Assembly: GCF_000379825.1 (NCBI RefSeq)
Contig: NZ_KB903825.1
Span: 714,680-778,679 of the forward strand
Length of the DNA: 64,000 nucleotides
DNA from: Longispora albida DSM 44784
GTDB lineage: Bacteria > Actinomycetota > Actinomycetes > Mycobacteriales > Micromonosporaceae
Direction of reading: 5' to 3'
The notes beneath the pieces were generated by a model, which was not told the origin of the DNA, did no database searches, and worked only from the letters and a program-made list of their open reading frames with translations. Each line of letters starts with the position of its first letter. Position 1 is the first letter of the stretch. Shown here in pieces: positions 33,872 through 41,497 of this stretch. The position numbers and the translations under genes were made by a program.

Positions 33872-34593
33872 GAGCTAGTCCTCACGCTCTCGGTCATGGT
33901 TCTGCGGGGGTCGGGGATGAAGGTGGTGCACACCCCGTCCCCATTGGCGATGGTCGCCAGCCGCTGCACGTGCGTGCCGACGAGCCGGCTGATCACCTGG
34001 GTCTCCGCCTCGCAGAGTTGCGGGAACTCCGCTGCGACGTGTGCCACCGGGCAGTGGTGCTGGCAGAGCTGGCCGCCGGAGGCGATCGCCGTCGCGCCGG
34101 CAGCGTAGCCCTCACGGCTCAGCGCCTCTGCGAGGGCCTCGGCCCTGGCGAACGGAGCGTCGCCGGCGTCGGACATCGCCGTCCGGCACCGCTCCTCCAG
34201 CCCTGCTACCCGCTCGGCGACGAACTCACGCACGGCGTCGTCACCGCCCTGCCTGGCGATCCAGCGCAGGGCCTCGCGGGCGAGATCATCGTAGGTGTGC
34301 GGGCCGCCGGCTGCCCGGCCGGCGTCGGTCAGCTCGAAGGCCTTGGCCGGTCGGCCCCGGCCACGCTGGGCCCTGCTGGGCCGGTCACGGCACTCGATCA
34401 GGCCGTCGGCGAGCATGGCGTCCAGGTGGCGGCGGATGGCTGCCGGGCTCAGGCCCAGTGCGCAGCCGAGCTCCGCCGCTGTCGCGGCGCCGTGCTCCAG
34501 CAGGTGGTGGGCGACCCGGTCGCGGGTGCGGCCGTCCGATCCCGCGCCGGCTGCCGGCGCGGGCGGCACAGGGACCACCGCCGCGTTTTTCAC
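33868..34593 (-). CDS. sufR: SufR-type Fe-S-sensing transcriptional regulator
   Basis: 241 residues from the GTG at 34593. The winged helix ([20 protein letters not shown] followed by [20 protein letters not shown]) is near the N terminus. The C-terminal half contains the Fe-S ligand region [20 protein letters not shown] followed by [20 protein letters not shown], typical of SufR. In this family an intact cluster enables repression of the suf operon. It is the first gene of the operon and starts at the AACAC-CA-GTGTT palindrome, so it likely represses its own transcription. Confidence 0.9.
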   Translation of the reverse strand: MKNAAVVPVPPAPAAGAGSDGRTRDRVAHHLLEHGAATAAELGCALGLSPAAIRRHLDAMLADGLIECRDRPSRAQRGRGRPAKAFELTDAGRAAGGPHTYDDLAREALRWIARQGGDDAVREFVAERVAGLEERCRTAMSDAGDAPFARAEALAEALSREGYAAGATAIASGGQLCQHHCPVAHVAAEFPQLCEAETQVISRLVGTHVQRLATIANGDGVCTTFIPDPRRTMTESVRTSS

Positions 34594-34605
34594 AACACCA
34601 GTGTT
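34594..34605. promoter_or_regulatory. Candidate SufR operator
   Basis: AACAC-CA-GTGTT, a 12-nt palindrome directly upstream of the sufR GTG. It is similar in type to the short inverted repeats bound by SufR in other bacteria. Position supports autoregulation; binding not shown. Confidence 0.5.
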
Positions 34606-34657
34606 ACTTATTTCCGGCCGGCAGGGCAAACCGGGTGCGACGTGACCCACACCACCG

Positions 34658-34671
34658 TTGAACGCGTTCAA
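34658..34671. promoter_or_regulatory. Perfect 14-bp palindromic operator (upstream copy)
   Basis: TTGAACGCGTTCAA, fully symmetric. A second copy of the same half-site lies 38 nt away at 34696-34711. The pattern is that of TetR-family operators. It lies in the divergent sufR/membrane-protein promoter region. Confidence 0.6.
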
Positions 34672-34695
34672 AACTTTCTGGTACGGTCAGCGCCA

Positions 34696-34711
34696 GTTGA
34701 ACACGTTCAAC
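34696..34711. promoter_or_regulatory. 16-bp palindromic operator (downstream copy)
   Basis: GTTGAAC-AC-GTTCAAC, immediately followed by AGGAGG and the ATG of the membrane-protein gene at 34722. A regulator bound here would block both transcription and the initiation region. Confidence 0.6.
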
Positions 34712-34721
34712 AGGAGGCGCC

Positions 34722-35261
34722 ATGACGCACGATCCCGCACCAGGAACAGCGGCACCGGGGCTGGAAACGGTCACACCGGGACAGGCGGCGCATCTCCGGG
34801 CCGCCGACCTGATCAGCTCGCTCACGACCGTGGGACTGGTCACCCGGCCGATCTGGGCCGTGTGCTCGCTCAGCTTCTCCGGCGCGCTCCTCGGCCCGGC
34901 CCACGCCCTGGTCCTCACGGCGATCGAGGGCAGCCCGGTCTGGGTCAGCCTGCTCGTGCTGCCGCTGAGCGAGGGGCTGCTCGGTCTCGTGCTGGCGTTC
35001 ACGCTCTTCCGGCTGGCCACCCGGCTCCGCCGCGCCGACCCGTGGGCGATCCGGCCGGCCCGGCACCTTGTCACATTCGTTATCGCCAATGTCGCCTTCT
35101 ACCTTGCCGGGATCCTGACAGCGGGTGCCATGGCTCTGATCACGTGGAAGAAGGAGTACGCCTGGGTGCTCCTGCTCGCGTTACCGATCGCGACCGAGAC
35201 GGCGATCCTCGTCCTCTCCCTCCAGGCCCGCCGGGCGCTCGCACCGCTGCTACGGGGGTAG
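34722..35261 (+). CDS. Membrane protein of unknown function under palindromic operators
   Basis: 179 residues from an ATG with a perfect AGGAGG. The N terminus is soluble and Pro-rich (MTHDPAPGTAAPGLETVTPG); four hydrophobic segments follow. No motif was recognised. The two TTGAAC-type palindromes in front show it is tightly regulated, probably by a TetR-family protein encoded elsewhere. It is divergent from sufR but need not be functionally linked to it. Confidence 0.72.
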   Translation: MTHDPAPGTAAPGLETVTPGQAAHLRAADLISSLTTVGLVTRPIWAVCSLSFSGALLGPAHALVLTAIEGSPVWVSLLVLPLSEGLLGLVLAFTLFRLATRLRRADPWAIRPARHLVTFVIANVAFYLAGILTAGAMALITWKKEYAWVLLLALPIATETAILVLSLQARRALAPLLRG

Positions 35262-35335
35262 CGGTACGGGCGCCCGGCGGCACACCCGGCAACCCCGCCC
35301 GGCCCGCGCGACCACCGAACTTCTACGCTGTGTCG

Positions 35336-36238
35336 GTGTTGAGGAGCCGAGCCTTGCTGAAGTGGGCGGCATTCGCCGGCCTGGTCGCGCACGCCCTGAT
35401 CGTCGTCACCGGCGGGGCTGTCCGGCTCACCGGCTCCGGCCTCGGCTGCCCGACCTGGCCGCAGTGCGTGGACGGGTCGTACGTACCGACCGCCGAGATG
35501 GGCATCCACGGGGTCATCGAGTTCACCAACCGGACCCTGACCGGCGTGATCGGCTTCATCGTCGGGGCCGCGCTCGTGCTCGCCTGGCTGACGAAGCGGC
35601 GGGAGCTGACCGTTCCGGCCCTGCTGTCGGTACTCGGGGTGCCGGCCCAGGCCGTGGTCGGCGGGATGACCGTCCTCACGAACCTCAACCCGTGGGTGGT
35701 CGGCTGCCACTTCCTGGCGTCGATGGCCGCGCTCGTGGCCGCGTACACCCTGTGGATCAGGATCGACCGGCCCGCTGGACCGCCCGTCTGGGCGGTGAGG
35801 CCCCCGGTGCGTGCGCTGACCTGGCTGACGATGGTGACCAGCGGGGCCGTGATCGTGGCCGGCACCGTGGTGACCGGCAGCGGCCCGCACGCCGGGGACG
35901 CTGACGCCAAGCGCAACGGCCTCGACCCAGGCGCGTTCGCCCAGCTGCACACCGATCTCGTGTTCCTGCTGCTCGGGCTGTCGGTCGCGCTGTGGCTGAC
36001 ACTGAAGGCCGTCGGGGCGCGCAGCAAGGTCGCTGGCGTGTTCGTTCTCGTGCTGCTCGGGCAGGGCCTGATCGGCTTCGTCCAGTACTTCACGCACCTG
36101 CCGGTGGTGCTGGTCGCCGCGCACATGGCCGGGGCCTGCGTGGTGTGGATCGCGACGCTCGCCGTGTGGCATGACCTGCGGCCGCGTACCGCGCTTCCCG
36201 TGGCCGCCGGGCAGCCGCGCAATGTAGCAACCGTGTAA
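35336..36238 (+). CDS. ctaA: Heme A synthase (CtaA/Cox15)
   Basis: 300 residues from the GTG at 35336; an in-frame GTG two codons earlier and the following TTG are also possible. Eight hydrophobic helices contain the conserved histidines (HGVIEFTNR, VGCHFLAS, FAQLHTDLVFLL, LVAAHMAGA) and the extracytoplasmic Cys pair GLGCPTWPQC. It converts heme O to heme A for cytochrome oxidase. The partner ctaB (heme O synthase) lies 6 kb away at 41498-42427. Confidence 0.92.
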   Translation: MLRSRALLKWAAFAGLVAHALIVVTGGAVRLTGSGLGCPTWPQCVDGSYVPTAEMGIHGVIEFTNRTLTGVIGFIVGAALVLAWLTKRRELTVPALLSVLGVPAQAVVGGMTVLTNLNPWVVGCHFLASMAALVAAYTLWIRIDRPAGPPVWAVRPPVRALTWLTMVTSGAVIVAGTVVTGSGPHAGDADAKRNGLDPGAFAQLHTDLVFLLLGLSVALWLTLKAVGARSKVAGVFVLVLLGQGLIGFVQYFTHLPVVLVAAHMAGACVVWIATLAVWHDLRPRTALPVAAGQPRNVATV

Positions 36239-36254
36239 AAGCCGAACAGACGAG

Positions 36255-36299
36255 TTGACGGCGGCTCCGCCGTACCCGATATTCCTACTAATCAAGTAG
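36255..36299 (+). promoter_or_regulatory. Promoter with CTACT-N5-AGTAG operator before the ssu-type operon
   Basis: TTGACG (36255-36260), a 17-nt spacer and GATATT (36278-36283) make a reasonable housekeeping promoter. A palindrome CTACT-AATCA-AGTAG (36285-36299) covers the predicted start site. A repressor bound here would block initiation. Which regulator binds is unknown; a sulfur-responsive one is plausible. Confidence 0.55.
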
Positions 36300-36322
36300 A
36301 GATTATCGGGAAGGAAAAGCTC

Positions 36323-37363
36323 ATGAGGCGTTGGCTCAGTGCGGCGGCAGTGCTGGGAGTGCTGACCACATCGCTCCTGGCGGGCTGCGGCTCGGGCGAC
36401 GATCCGAAGGCGGCGGCGAACGGGAAGACCACGCTGCGGCTGGGCTACTTCCCGAATCTCACCCACGCGCAGGCCGTCGCGGGGATCGAGAAGGGCATCT
36501 ACGCCGAGAAGCTGGGCTCGGGCGTCGACCTGAAGGTGACGACGTTCAACGCGGGGCCCGCCGCGATCGAGGCGCTCTTCGCCGACCAGATCGACGCCGT
36601 GTACATCGGGCCGAACCCGACGATCAACGGCTTCACCAAGTCCAGGGGCGAGGCGCTGCGGGTGATCGCCGGCGGGGCGTCCGGCGGCGTGTCCTTCGTC
36701 GTCAAGCCGGGCATCACCGACGCGCAGCAGCTCAAGGGCAAGAAGATCGCCACCCCGCAGCTGGGCAACACGCAGGACGTCGCCCTGCGGTACTGGCTGA
36801 AGGAACGCGGGCTCAACACCACCAAGGACGGCGGCGGCGACGTCAAGATCCTGCCGCAGGAGAACAGCGTGACCGTGGACGCGTTCAACGCGAACGCGAT
36901 CGACGGTGCCTGGGTACCGGAGCCGTTCGCTTCCCGGCTGGTGGCCGCCGGGGGCAAGGTGCTGGTCGACGAGCGTGACCTGTGGCCGGACAAGAATTTC
37001 GTGATCACCAACCTGATCGTCCGGAACAAGTACCTCAAGGAGCACCGCGACGTCGTCAGGAAGCTGCTGGAGGCGCACGTGGCCGCGACGGAGTTCGTGG
37101 TCAGCAAGCCGGAGGAGGCCCAGCAGGCCATCTCCACGTCGGTCGGCAAGCTCACCGGCAAGCCGCTCGACCTCAAGCTGATCCAGCAGGCGTGGAAGAC
37201 CCTTGAGTTCACCAACGACCCGATCGCCAGCTCGCTGCTCAAGGGTGCCGAGCACGCGACGGCTGTCGGGCTGCTGGACAAGCCGGACCTCAAGGGCCTC
37301 TACGACCTGGCCCTGCTCAACGAGATCCTCAAGGCGAACGGCAAACCCGAGGTCAAAGCATGA
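36323..37363 (+). CDS. ssuA: ABC transporter substrate-binding lipoprotein, SsuA/TauA/NMT1 family
   Basis: 346 residues from an ATG with AAGGA seven bases upstream. Lipoprotein signal with lipobox LLAGC (Cys near residue 22). The periplasmic-binding fold of the NMT1/SsuA family shows in TLRLGYFPNLTHAQAVAGIE, DAVYIGPNPTINGFTKSRGE and DGAWVPEPFASRLVAAGG. It has all the features of aliphatic sulfonate/taurine binding proteins; nitrate or thiamin-precursor binding cannot be excluded. It overlaps the ATPase gene by 4 nt. Confidence 0.88.
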   Translation: MRRWLSAAAVLGVLTTSLLAGCGSGDDPKAAANGKTTLRLGYFPNLTHAQAVAGIEKGIYAEKLGSGVDLKVTTFNAGPAAIEALFADQIDAVYIGPNPTINGFTKSRGEALRVIAGGASGGVSFVVKPGITDAQQLKGKKIATPQLGNTQDVALRYWLKERGLNTTKDGGGDVKILPQENSVTVDAFNANAIDGAWVPEPFASRLVAAGGKVLVDERDLWPDKNFVITNLIVRNKYLKEHRDVVRKLLEAHVAATEFVVSKPEEAQQAISTSVGKLTGKPLDLKLIQQAWKTLEFTNDPIASSLLKGAEHATAVGLLDKPDLKGLYDLALLNEILKANGKPEVKA

Positions 37364-38094
37364 TCAGTATCCGGAACGTGAGCCGGACGTACGGTCACGG
37401 CCCCGGCGCCGTGACCGCGCTGGACCGGCTGTCCCTGGAGATCGAGCCCGGCGAGTTCGTCTGCGTCGTCGGGGCCTCCGGCTGCGGGAAGAGCACGCTG
37501 CTCTCCCTGATCGCCGGGCTCGACACGCCGACCGGCGGCGAGATCACGGCCGGGCGGAACCCGGCGCTGATGTTCCAGGAACCAGCGCTGTTCCCCTGGC
37601 TGACCGTCGAGAAGAACGTCGGCCTGCCCCTCAAGCTCCGCAAGGTCCCCCGAGCGGAACGGGAGGCGAAGGTCGCCGAGCTGCTCGCCACGGTCAACCT
37701 GCTGGAGTTCGCGCGCAAACGGCCGCACGAGCTGTCCGGCGGCATGCGGCAGCGCGTCGCGCTGGCCAGGACCCTCGCGCTCGACTCGCCCGTCCTGCTG
37801 ATGGACGAGCCGTTCGGCGCGCTGGACGCGATGACCCGTGACCTGCTGCACGACGAACTGGAGCGGATCGTCCAGCAGCGCGGGCTGACCGTCCTGTTCG
37901 TCACGCACAACGTCCGCGAGGCCGCCCGGCTGGGCGACAGGATCGTCCTGCTGTCCAGCCGCCCCGGCCGGCTCAAGTGGCAGGGCCGGGTGGACATCCC
38001 CCGGCCGCGCCGGATCGACTCACCGGAGGTCTCGTCCCTTGCTGCAGAAATCACCGACCGGCTCCGGGACGAGGTTGCCAGCCATGCTCGCTAG
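37360..38094 (+). CDS. ssuB: ABC transporter ATPase, SsuB/TauB type
   Basis: 244 residues. Walker A GASGCGKSTLL, signature ELSGGMRQRVALARTLALD, Walker B VLLMDEPFGALDAMTRD, H-loop FVTHNVREA: the nitrate/sulfonate importer ATPase pattern. It is flanked by its binding protein and permease in one operon and overlaps both. Confidence 0.93.
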   Translation: MISIRNVSRTYGHGPGAVTALDRLSLEIEPGEFVCVVGASGCGKSTLLSLIAGLDTPTGGEITAGRNPALMFQEPALFPWLTVEKNVGLPLKLRKVPRAEREAKVAELLATVNLLEFARKRPHELSGGMRQRVALARTLALDSPVLLMDEPFGALDAMTRDLLHDELERIVQQRGLTVLFVTHNVREAARLGDRIVLLSSRPGRLKWQGRVDIPRPRRIDSPEVSSLAAEITDRLRDEVASHAR

Positions 38095-38860
38095 GGCCTG
38101 GGCCGGCACGTGGCCCAAGGTCCTTGCGGTCGCGATCGTGCTCCTGGTCTGGCAGATCGCGATCTGGACGGAGTTCCGGCCGCCGTGGGCGCTGGCCTCG
38201 CCGGCCGACACGTTCGCCGACCTGGGGCGGAGCCTGGGTGACGAGCGGTTCTGGCTGGCCGTCGGGATCACCATGCAGCGCGCGGTGCTGGGCTTCGTCC
38301 TGGCCGCCGGCGTGGGGCTGCTGCTCGGGCTGGCAGTGGCCCGGGTGAAGGTGCTCAGGGCCGCGCTCGGTTCCATGATCACGGCTTTGCAGACCATGCC
38401 GTCGATCGCGTGGTTCCCGCTGGCCGTGCTGCTGTTCGGCCTCACGGAGAACGCGATCATGTTCGTGGTCATCCTGGGTGCCACGCCGTCCGTCGCCAAC
38501 GGGGTGATCGCCGGCGTCGACTACGTCCCGCCGCTGCTGCTGCGCGCCGGGCGGAACATCGGAGCCAAGGGCATTTCCCTGTACCGGCACGTGATCGCCC
38601 CCGCGTCCCTCCCCGCGATCGTCGCCGGGCTCAAGCAGGGCTGGGCGTTCTCCTGGCGGAGCCTGATGGCCGGGGAACTGCTGGTCGGGGTGGCCAACCG
38701 GCCGTCGGTCGGTACCCGGCTGACCGTCTTCCGCGACCTCAACGACTCGGCGGGCCTGATCGCGACCATGATCGTGATCCTGGTGATCGGCCTGCTGGTG
38801 GATGTCGCGTTCGGGTCGGCCGACCAGGCGATCCGGCGCCGGTGGGGCATCACGGAGTGA
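38084..38860 (+). CDS. ssuC: ABC transporter permease, SsuC type
   Basis: 258 residues from the ATG at 38084, 11 nt inside the ATPase gene. About six membrane helices with the EAA-like cytoplasmic loop (LLRAGRNIGAKGISLYRHVI). It completes the binding protein-ATPase-permease set, probably for an alkanesulfonate. No monooxygenase gene (ssuD) is next to it, so the released sulfur must be processed elsewhere. Confidence 0.91.
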   Translation: MLARAWAGTWPKVLAVAIVLLVWQIAIWTEFRPPWALASPADTFADLGRSLGDERFWLAVGITMQRAVLGFVLAAGVGLLLGLAVARVKVLRAALGSMITALQTMPSIAWFPLAVLLFGLTENAIMFVVILGATPSVANGVIAGVDYVPPLLLRAGRNIGAKGISLYRHVIAPASLPAIVAGLKQGWAFSWRSLMAGELLVGVANRPSVGTRLTVFRDLNDSAGLIATMIVILVIGLLVDVAFGSADQAIRRRWGITE

Positions 38861-38876
38861 TCTCTCCTGAGTGAGC

Positions 38877-38903
38877 GGGGCGGCGGGCCAGGCCCGCCGC
38901 CCC
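38877..38903 (+). terminator. Terminator of the ssu-type operon
   Basis: GGGGCGGCGGGCC / GGCCCGCCGCCCC: a 12-13-bp stem with almost no loop, starting 16 nt after the ssuC stop. Confidence 0.75.
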
Positions 38904-38943
38904 TAGGCTTGCCCCGTCACCATCCACTGTGAAGGAGAACCCG

Positions 38944-39135
38944 ATGCGTATCTTCACGCGCCTGGCCGCCGCTGCCGGGATCGCCGCGCTGGCCGGCGCG
39001 CTCGTCCTGCCCGCCGCCGCCTCGGCTGAGCCCAGCCCGGTGGCCGCCGTCCAGAGCAACCTGGCCGAAGGCCCGCACTACGTCCAGCAGACGGCCAGCG
39101 CCGACTTCTGGGACGACAGCTGCTTCTGCATGTGA
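38944..39135 (+). CDS. Small secreted peptide with C-terminal CFC motif
   Basis: 63 residues from the ATG at 38944, with AAGGAG (38932-38937) upstream. A signal peptide MRIFTRLAAAAGIAALAGAL ends near AASA. The short mature part (about 35 residues) reads EPSPVAAVQSNLAEGPHYVQ then QTASADFWDDSCFCM. Two Cys in the last four residues are striking. It could be a secreted peptide, a precursor of a modified peptide or a metal-binding peptide. No modification gene was recognised nearby. It has terminators on both sides and so its own transcription unit. Confidence 0.6.
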   Translation: MRIFTRLAAAAGIAALAGALVLPAAASAEPSPVAAVQSNLAEGPHYVQQTASADFWDDSCFCM

Positions 39136-39180
39136 CCGGCAGTGCAGGGCGGCGCGGAGGGCGTCCCGCACATGAGACAG

Positions 39181-39213
39181 CGGCCCAGTCCCGGGTACAC
39201 CGGGGCTGGGCCG
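39181..39213. terminator. Bidirectional terminator hairpin
   Basis: CGGCCCAGTCCCGG / CCGGGGCTGGGCCG with the 5-nt loop GTACA; a single T-G mismatch. It separates the small secreted peptide gene and the convergent lipoprotein hydrolase. Confidence 0.72.
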
Positions 39214-39227
39214 TCGTTCGTGGAGCG

Positions 39228-40019
39228 TCAGGCGGTGACGCGGTCGAAGAAGGCCGTCAGGTCGGCCTTCACGGTGCCCGCGCCGAGCAGGAGGTCGCCG
39301 TGGGCACCGCTGCCCGGGACGATCACGAGCTTCTTGCCGGGGGCCGTGATCGCGTTGAACTCGGCCCGGACCTCGCTGACCAGCGGGGTGCCGTCCTTCT
39401 CACCGTGCGCGTAGAAGGCTGGCACCTTCAGCTTCGCGACGTAGGGCGCCATCTCGACCGGGTTGTCGCGGTTGTACACCTTGGCGCAGCTCAGGGCGGC
39501 CACACCCTGCACGGCCGGGTCCGTCTCGGCCGCGACGATCACCGAGAGGCACGCGCCACGGGAGCCGCCGGCCAGCACGATCTTCTGGGCGCCGCCCGCC
39601 CGGAGCTTGCCGATGATCAACTTGAGTTCGGCGACGCGCTCCATGTTGTCCTTGGAGCCGTAGTTCCAGACCGCGACCTGGTACCCCTTGGCGGTCAGCT
39701 CCTTGCCGTAGGCCACCCAGTCGCAGCCGTTGCCGTCGGCGGTGTTGGAGAAGACGACGGCCCTGGTGCCCTTGCCCATCGTCGCGCCCTTGACGCCCTC
39801 GATCGGCGCGCCGTCCGCCGAGGTGACACAGCCGGCGAAGGCGTGCCCTGGCAGGGCTCCCGACCGGTCCGCGGGCTTCGGCGGCTGGCTGCCGTGCGCG
39901 TCGGGCAGGGTGGACTGGGTCTGGGGCTGCGTCTGCTGCTGGGACTTCGGGGCCGCGGCCGGCTCCGTGCACCCGGCGAGCAGGCCGATCAGTGCGATAG
40001 CTGTCAGTGCACGTTTCAT
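39228..40019 (-). CDS. Alpha/beta hydrolase-fold lipoprotein
   Basis: 263 residues. Signal peptide with lipobox LLAGC (MKRALTAIALIGLLAGCTEP), then a Gln/Pro/Thr-rich spacer. The hydrolase fold is seen from about residue 70: nucleophile elbow GGSRGACLS, an acid in YAHGEKDGTP and the His in GSGAHGDLL. It resembles dienelactone-hydrolase/esterase-like lipoproteins. Surface-anchored; substrate unknown. Confidence 0.82.
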   Translation of the reverse strand: MKRALTAIALIGLLAGCTEPAAAPKSQQQTQPQTQSTLPDAHGSQPPKPADRSGALPGHAFAGCVTSADGAPIEGVKGATMGKGTRAVVFSNTADGNGCDWVAYGKELTAKGYQVAVWNYGSKDNMERVAELKLIIGKLRAGGAQKIVLAGGSRGACLSVIVAAETDPAVQGVAALSCAKVYNRDNPVEMAPYVAKLKVPAFYAHGEKDGTPLVSEVRAEFNAITAPGKKLVIVPGSGAHGDLLLGAGTVKADLTAFFDRVTA

Positions 40020-40059
40020 CGGTCCTGTTTAGATGCGGTCCGGTGCAAGGTCAATATGT

Positions 40060-40094
40060 GGGGCCGGTAAAGCAGCCAGGATGTGACCGGCCCC
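40060..40094 (-). terminator. Terminator of the ATP-grasp gene
   Basis: GGGGCCGGT / ACCGGCCCC, a perfect 9-bp stem with a 17-nt loop, 13 nt beyond the stop of the ATP-grasp gene. Confidence 0.6.
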
Positions 40095-40106
40095 ATCGCG
40101 ACGGCG

Positions 40107-40937
40107 TCAGAGCCGGGCGGCCACGGCCCGGGCGAAGGTGACCGGCGCGGCCTCCGCGTAGCCGAGGAAGATCGACGGCTCGGTCAGTTCCAGCTCCACC
40201 AGCAGCGGCTCGCCGTCCGGGCCGGGGATCAGGTCCACGCGGGCGTAGAGCGGGTTGTCCAGCGAGGCGACCAGCTTGTCCCCCACCGCCAGCTCGGCTG
40301 CGGACGGCACACGCGGCGTGATCTCCTCGACCTTGTACAGGCCGACGTCGCCGAGGTCCGGGCCGTCCAGCAGCGCGCCCTTGCGGATCGCGTGGCTGAA
40401 CGCGCCGTTGAAGTAGAGCAGCGCGGTCTCGCCGTGGCCGTCGACGGCCGGCAGGTACGGCTGCACCATCACCGTCCGGCCCGCCTCGTGCAGCCGGGCC
40501 ACGTGGGCGACGGCGAGCTCACGGTCGGCTGGCCCGTACTTGCCGGTGTCCTTGCTGCCCGCGCTGATGGCGGGCTTGAGGACGTAGTCGCCGTCCGGTA
40601 CATCGAAGGCGTCGCCGGGCGCCAGGAACGTGGTCGGCACGGTGGCCACCGGCAGGTCGGCCAGGTACCGCTTGTCGGTGTTCGCCTCGATCATCGCGGC
40701 CGGGTTCAGCAGGTTGGGCACCCGGTGCGCCCAGGCCAGGAACTCGTCGCGGCGCGCGGCGTAGTCCCAGGTCGAGCGGATGACGGTCAGGCCGAACGAG
40801 TCCCAGTCGACAGCCGGGTCGTCCCAGACGGCCGGGACGACCTCCAGGCCCAGCTCGGCGAGGGGTACCACGGCCAGCCGCTCGTCCTCGTCCAGGTCGG
40901 GCAGCTCGGCGCAGGTCGCGAAGGCGATTCGGATCAT
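40107..40937 (-). CDS. ATP-grasp domain protein
   Basis: 276 residues. ATP-grasp features: an N-terminal pre-ATP fold (MIRIAFATCAELPDLDEDER), a Lys in DGDYVLKPAISAGSKDTGKY that would contact ATP, and the metal-binding acidic stretch YARVDLIPGPDGEPLLVELE with the terminal LTEPSIFLGY. It is related to RimK/glutathione-synthetase-like ligases and the DcsG/STM4014 group. It would join a carboxylate to an amine or thiol; substrates are unknown. It stands alone. Confidence 0.83.
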   Translation of the reverse strand: MIRIAFATCAELPDLDEDERLAVVPLAELGLEVVPAVWDDPAVDWDSFGLTVIRSTWDYAARRDEFLAWAHRVPNLLNPAAMIEANTDKRYLADLPVATVPTTFLAPGDAFDVPDGDYVLKPAISAGSKDTGKYGPADRELAVAHVARLHEAGRTVMVQPYLPAVDGHGETALLYFNGAFSHAIRKGALLDGPDLGDVGLYKVEEITPRVPSAAELAVGDKLVASLDNPLYARVDLIPGPDGEPLLVELELTEPSIFLGYAEAAPVTFARAVAARL

Positions 40938-40972
40938 GCCCGGAAGCCTAGTGGTATATCACCGGAACGTGT

Positions 40973-41008
40973 CAGGCCCGCCCCCGGAGGAGTCCGGGAA
41001 CGGGCCTG
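40973..41008 (-). terminator. Terminator hairpin 3' of the 41047 gene
   Basis: CAGGCCCG / CGGGCCTG with an inner CCCGGA / TCCGGG, 39 nt past the stop codon of the conserved small protein. Confidence 0.65.
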
Positions 41009-41046
41009 GAAGAGAAGTGAACTGGCGGTGACGTGCAGACGGGTGG

Positions 41047-41385
41047 CTAGCGGGCGAAGACGCTGCGCCGCATCGCCCTCAGCAGCTTGGAGCCGCCCCG
41101 CATCCGGTCGCTGATCTCGCGCTCCCAGGAGGAGAGGATCGAGACACCGGCCAGGTTGCAGGCCTCACGGGCGACGTCGGTGGCCGGGGCGAACTGGTCT
41201 CCCCAGGAGCCGTCCTCTCCGACGAGGACGATGCGGGCTCCCTTACGGCCCACGTACTCGATCACCGCGCTGGCCCCGTCGTGGGCTTCCTTGAACTCCT
41301 CGATCCCGGCGACGAGGCCGCTGGGGACTTCGAGGGTGCTGGTACTGTCCGGCTCCGTTGCGGGAGCAGTCGATGCGTCAGCCAT
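41047..41385 (-). CDS. Conserved small protein of unknown function
   Basis: 112 residues from the ATG at 41385 (MADASTAPATEPDSTSTLEV); the upstream-extended frame is shorter on features. It has an alpha/beta-like core (SAVIEYVGRKGARIVLVGED) and a basic C terminus (LLRAMRRSVFAR). Proteins like this are widespread next to ctaB in actinobacteria. No function is known. Confidence 0.7.
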   Translation of the reverse strand: MADASTAPATEPDSTSTLEVPSGLVAGIEEFKEAHDGASAVIEYVGRKGARIVLVGEDGSWGDQFAPATDVAREACNLAGVSILSSWEREISDRMRGGSKLLRAMRRSVFAR

Positions 41386-41497
41386 GCCCACCACAGTAGG
41401 CACCTTCTGCTTACCCGCGCTTAACATCGCCCCGAGACTGTGACAATGCTTACTTCCATCGAGGGTAGTAAATCAGGACGTATCCGGAACTGTCGGA

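Noticed and set aside
34594..34721. Riboswitch in the suf or ssu leader
   Set aside because: Leaders are too short; the signals are palindromic protein-binding sites.
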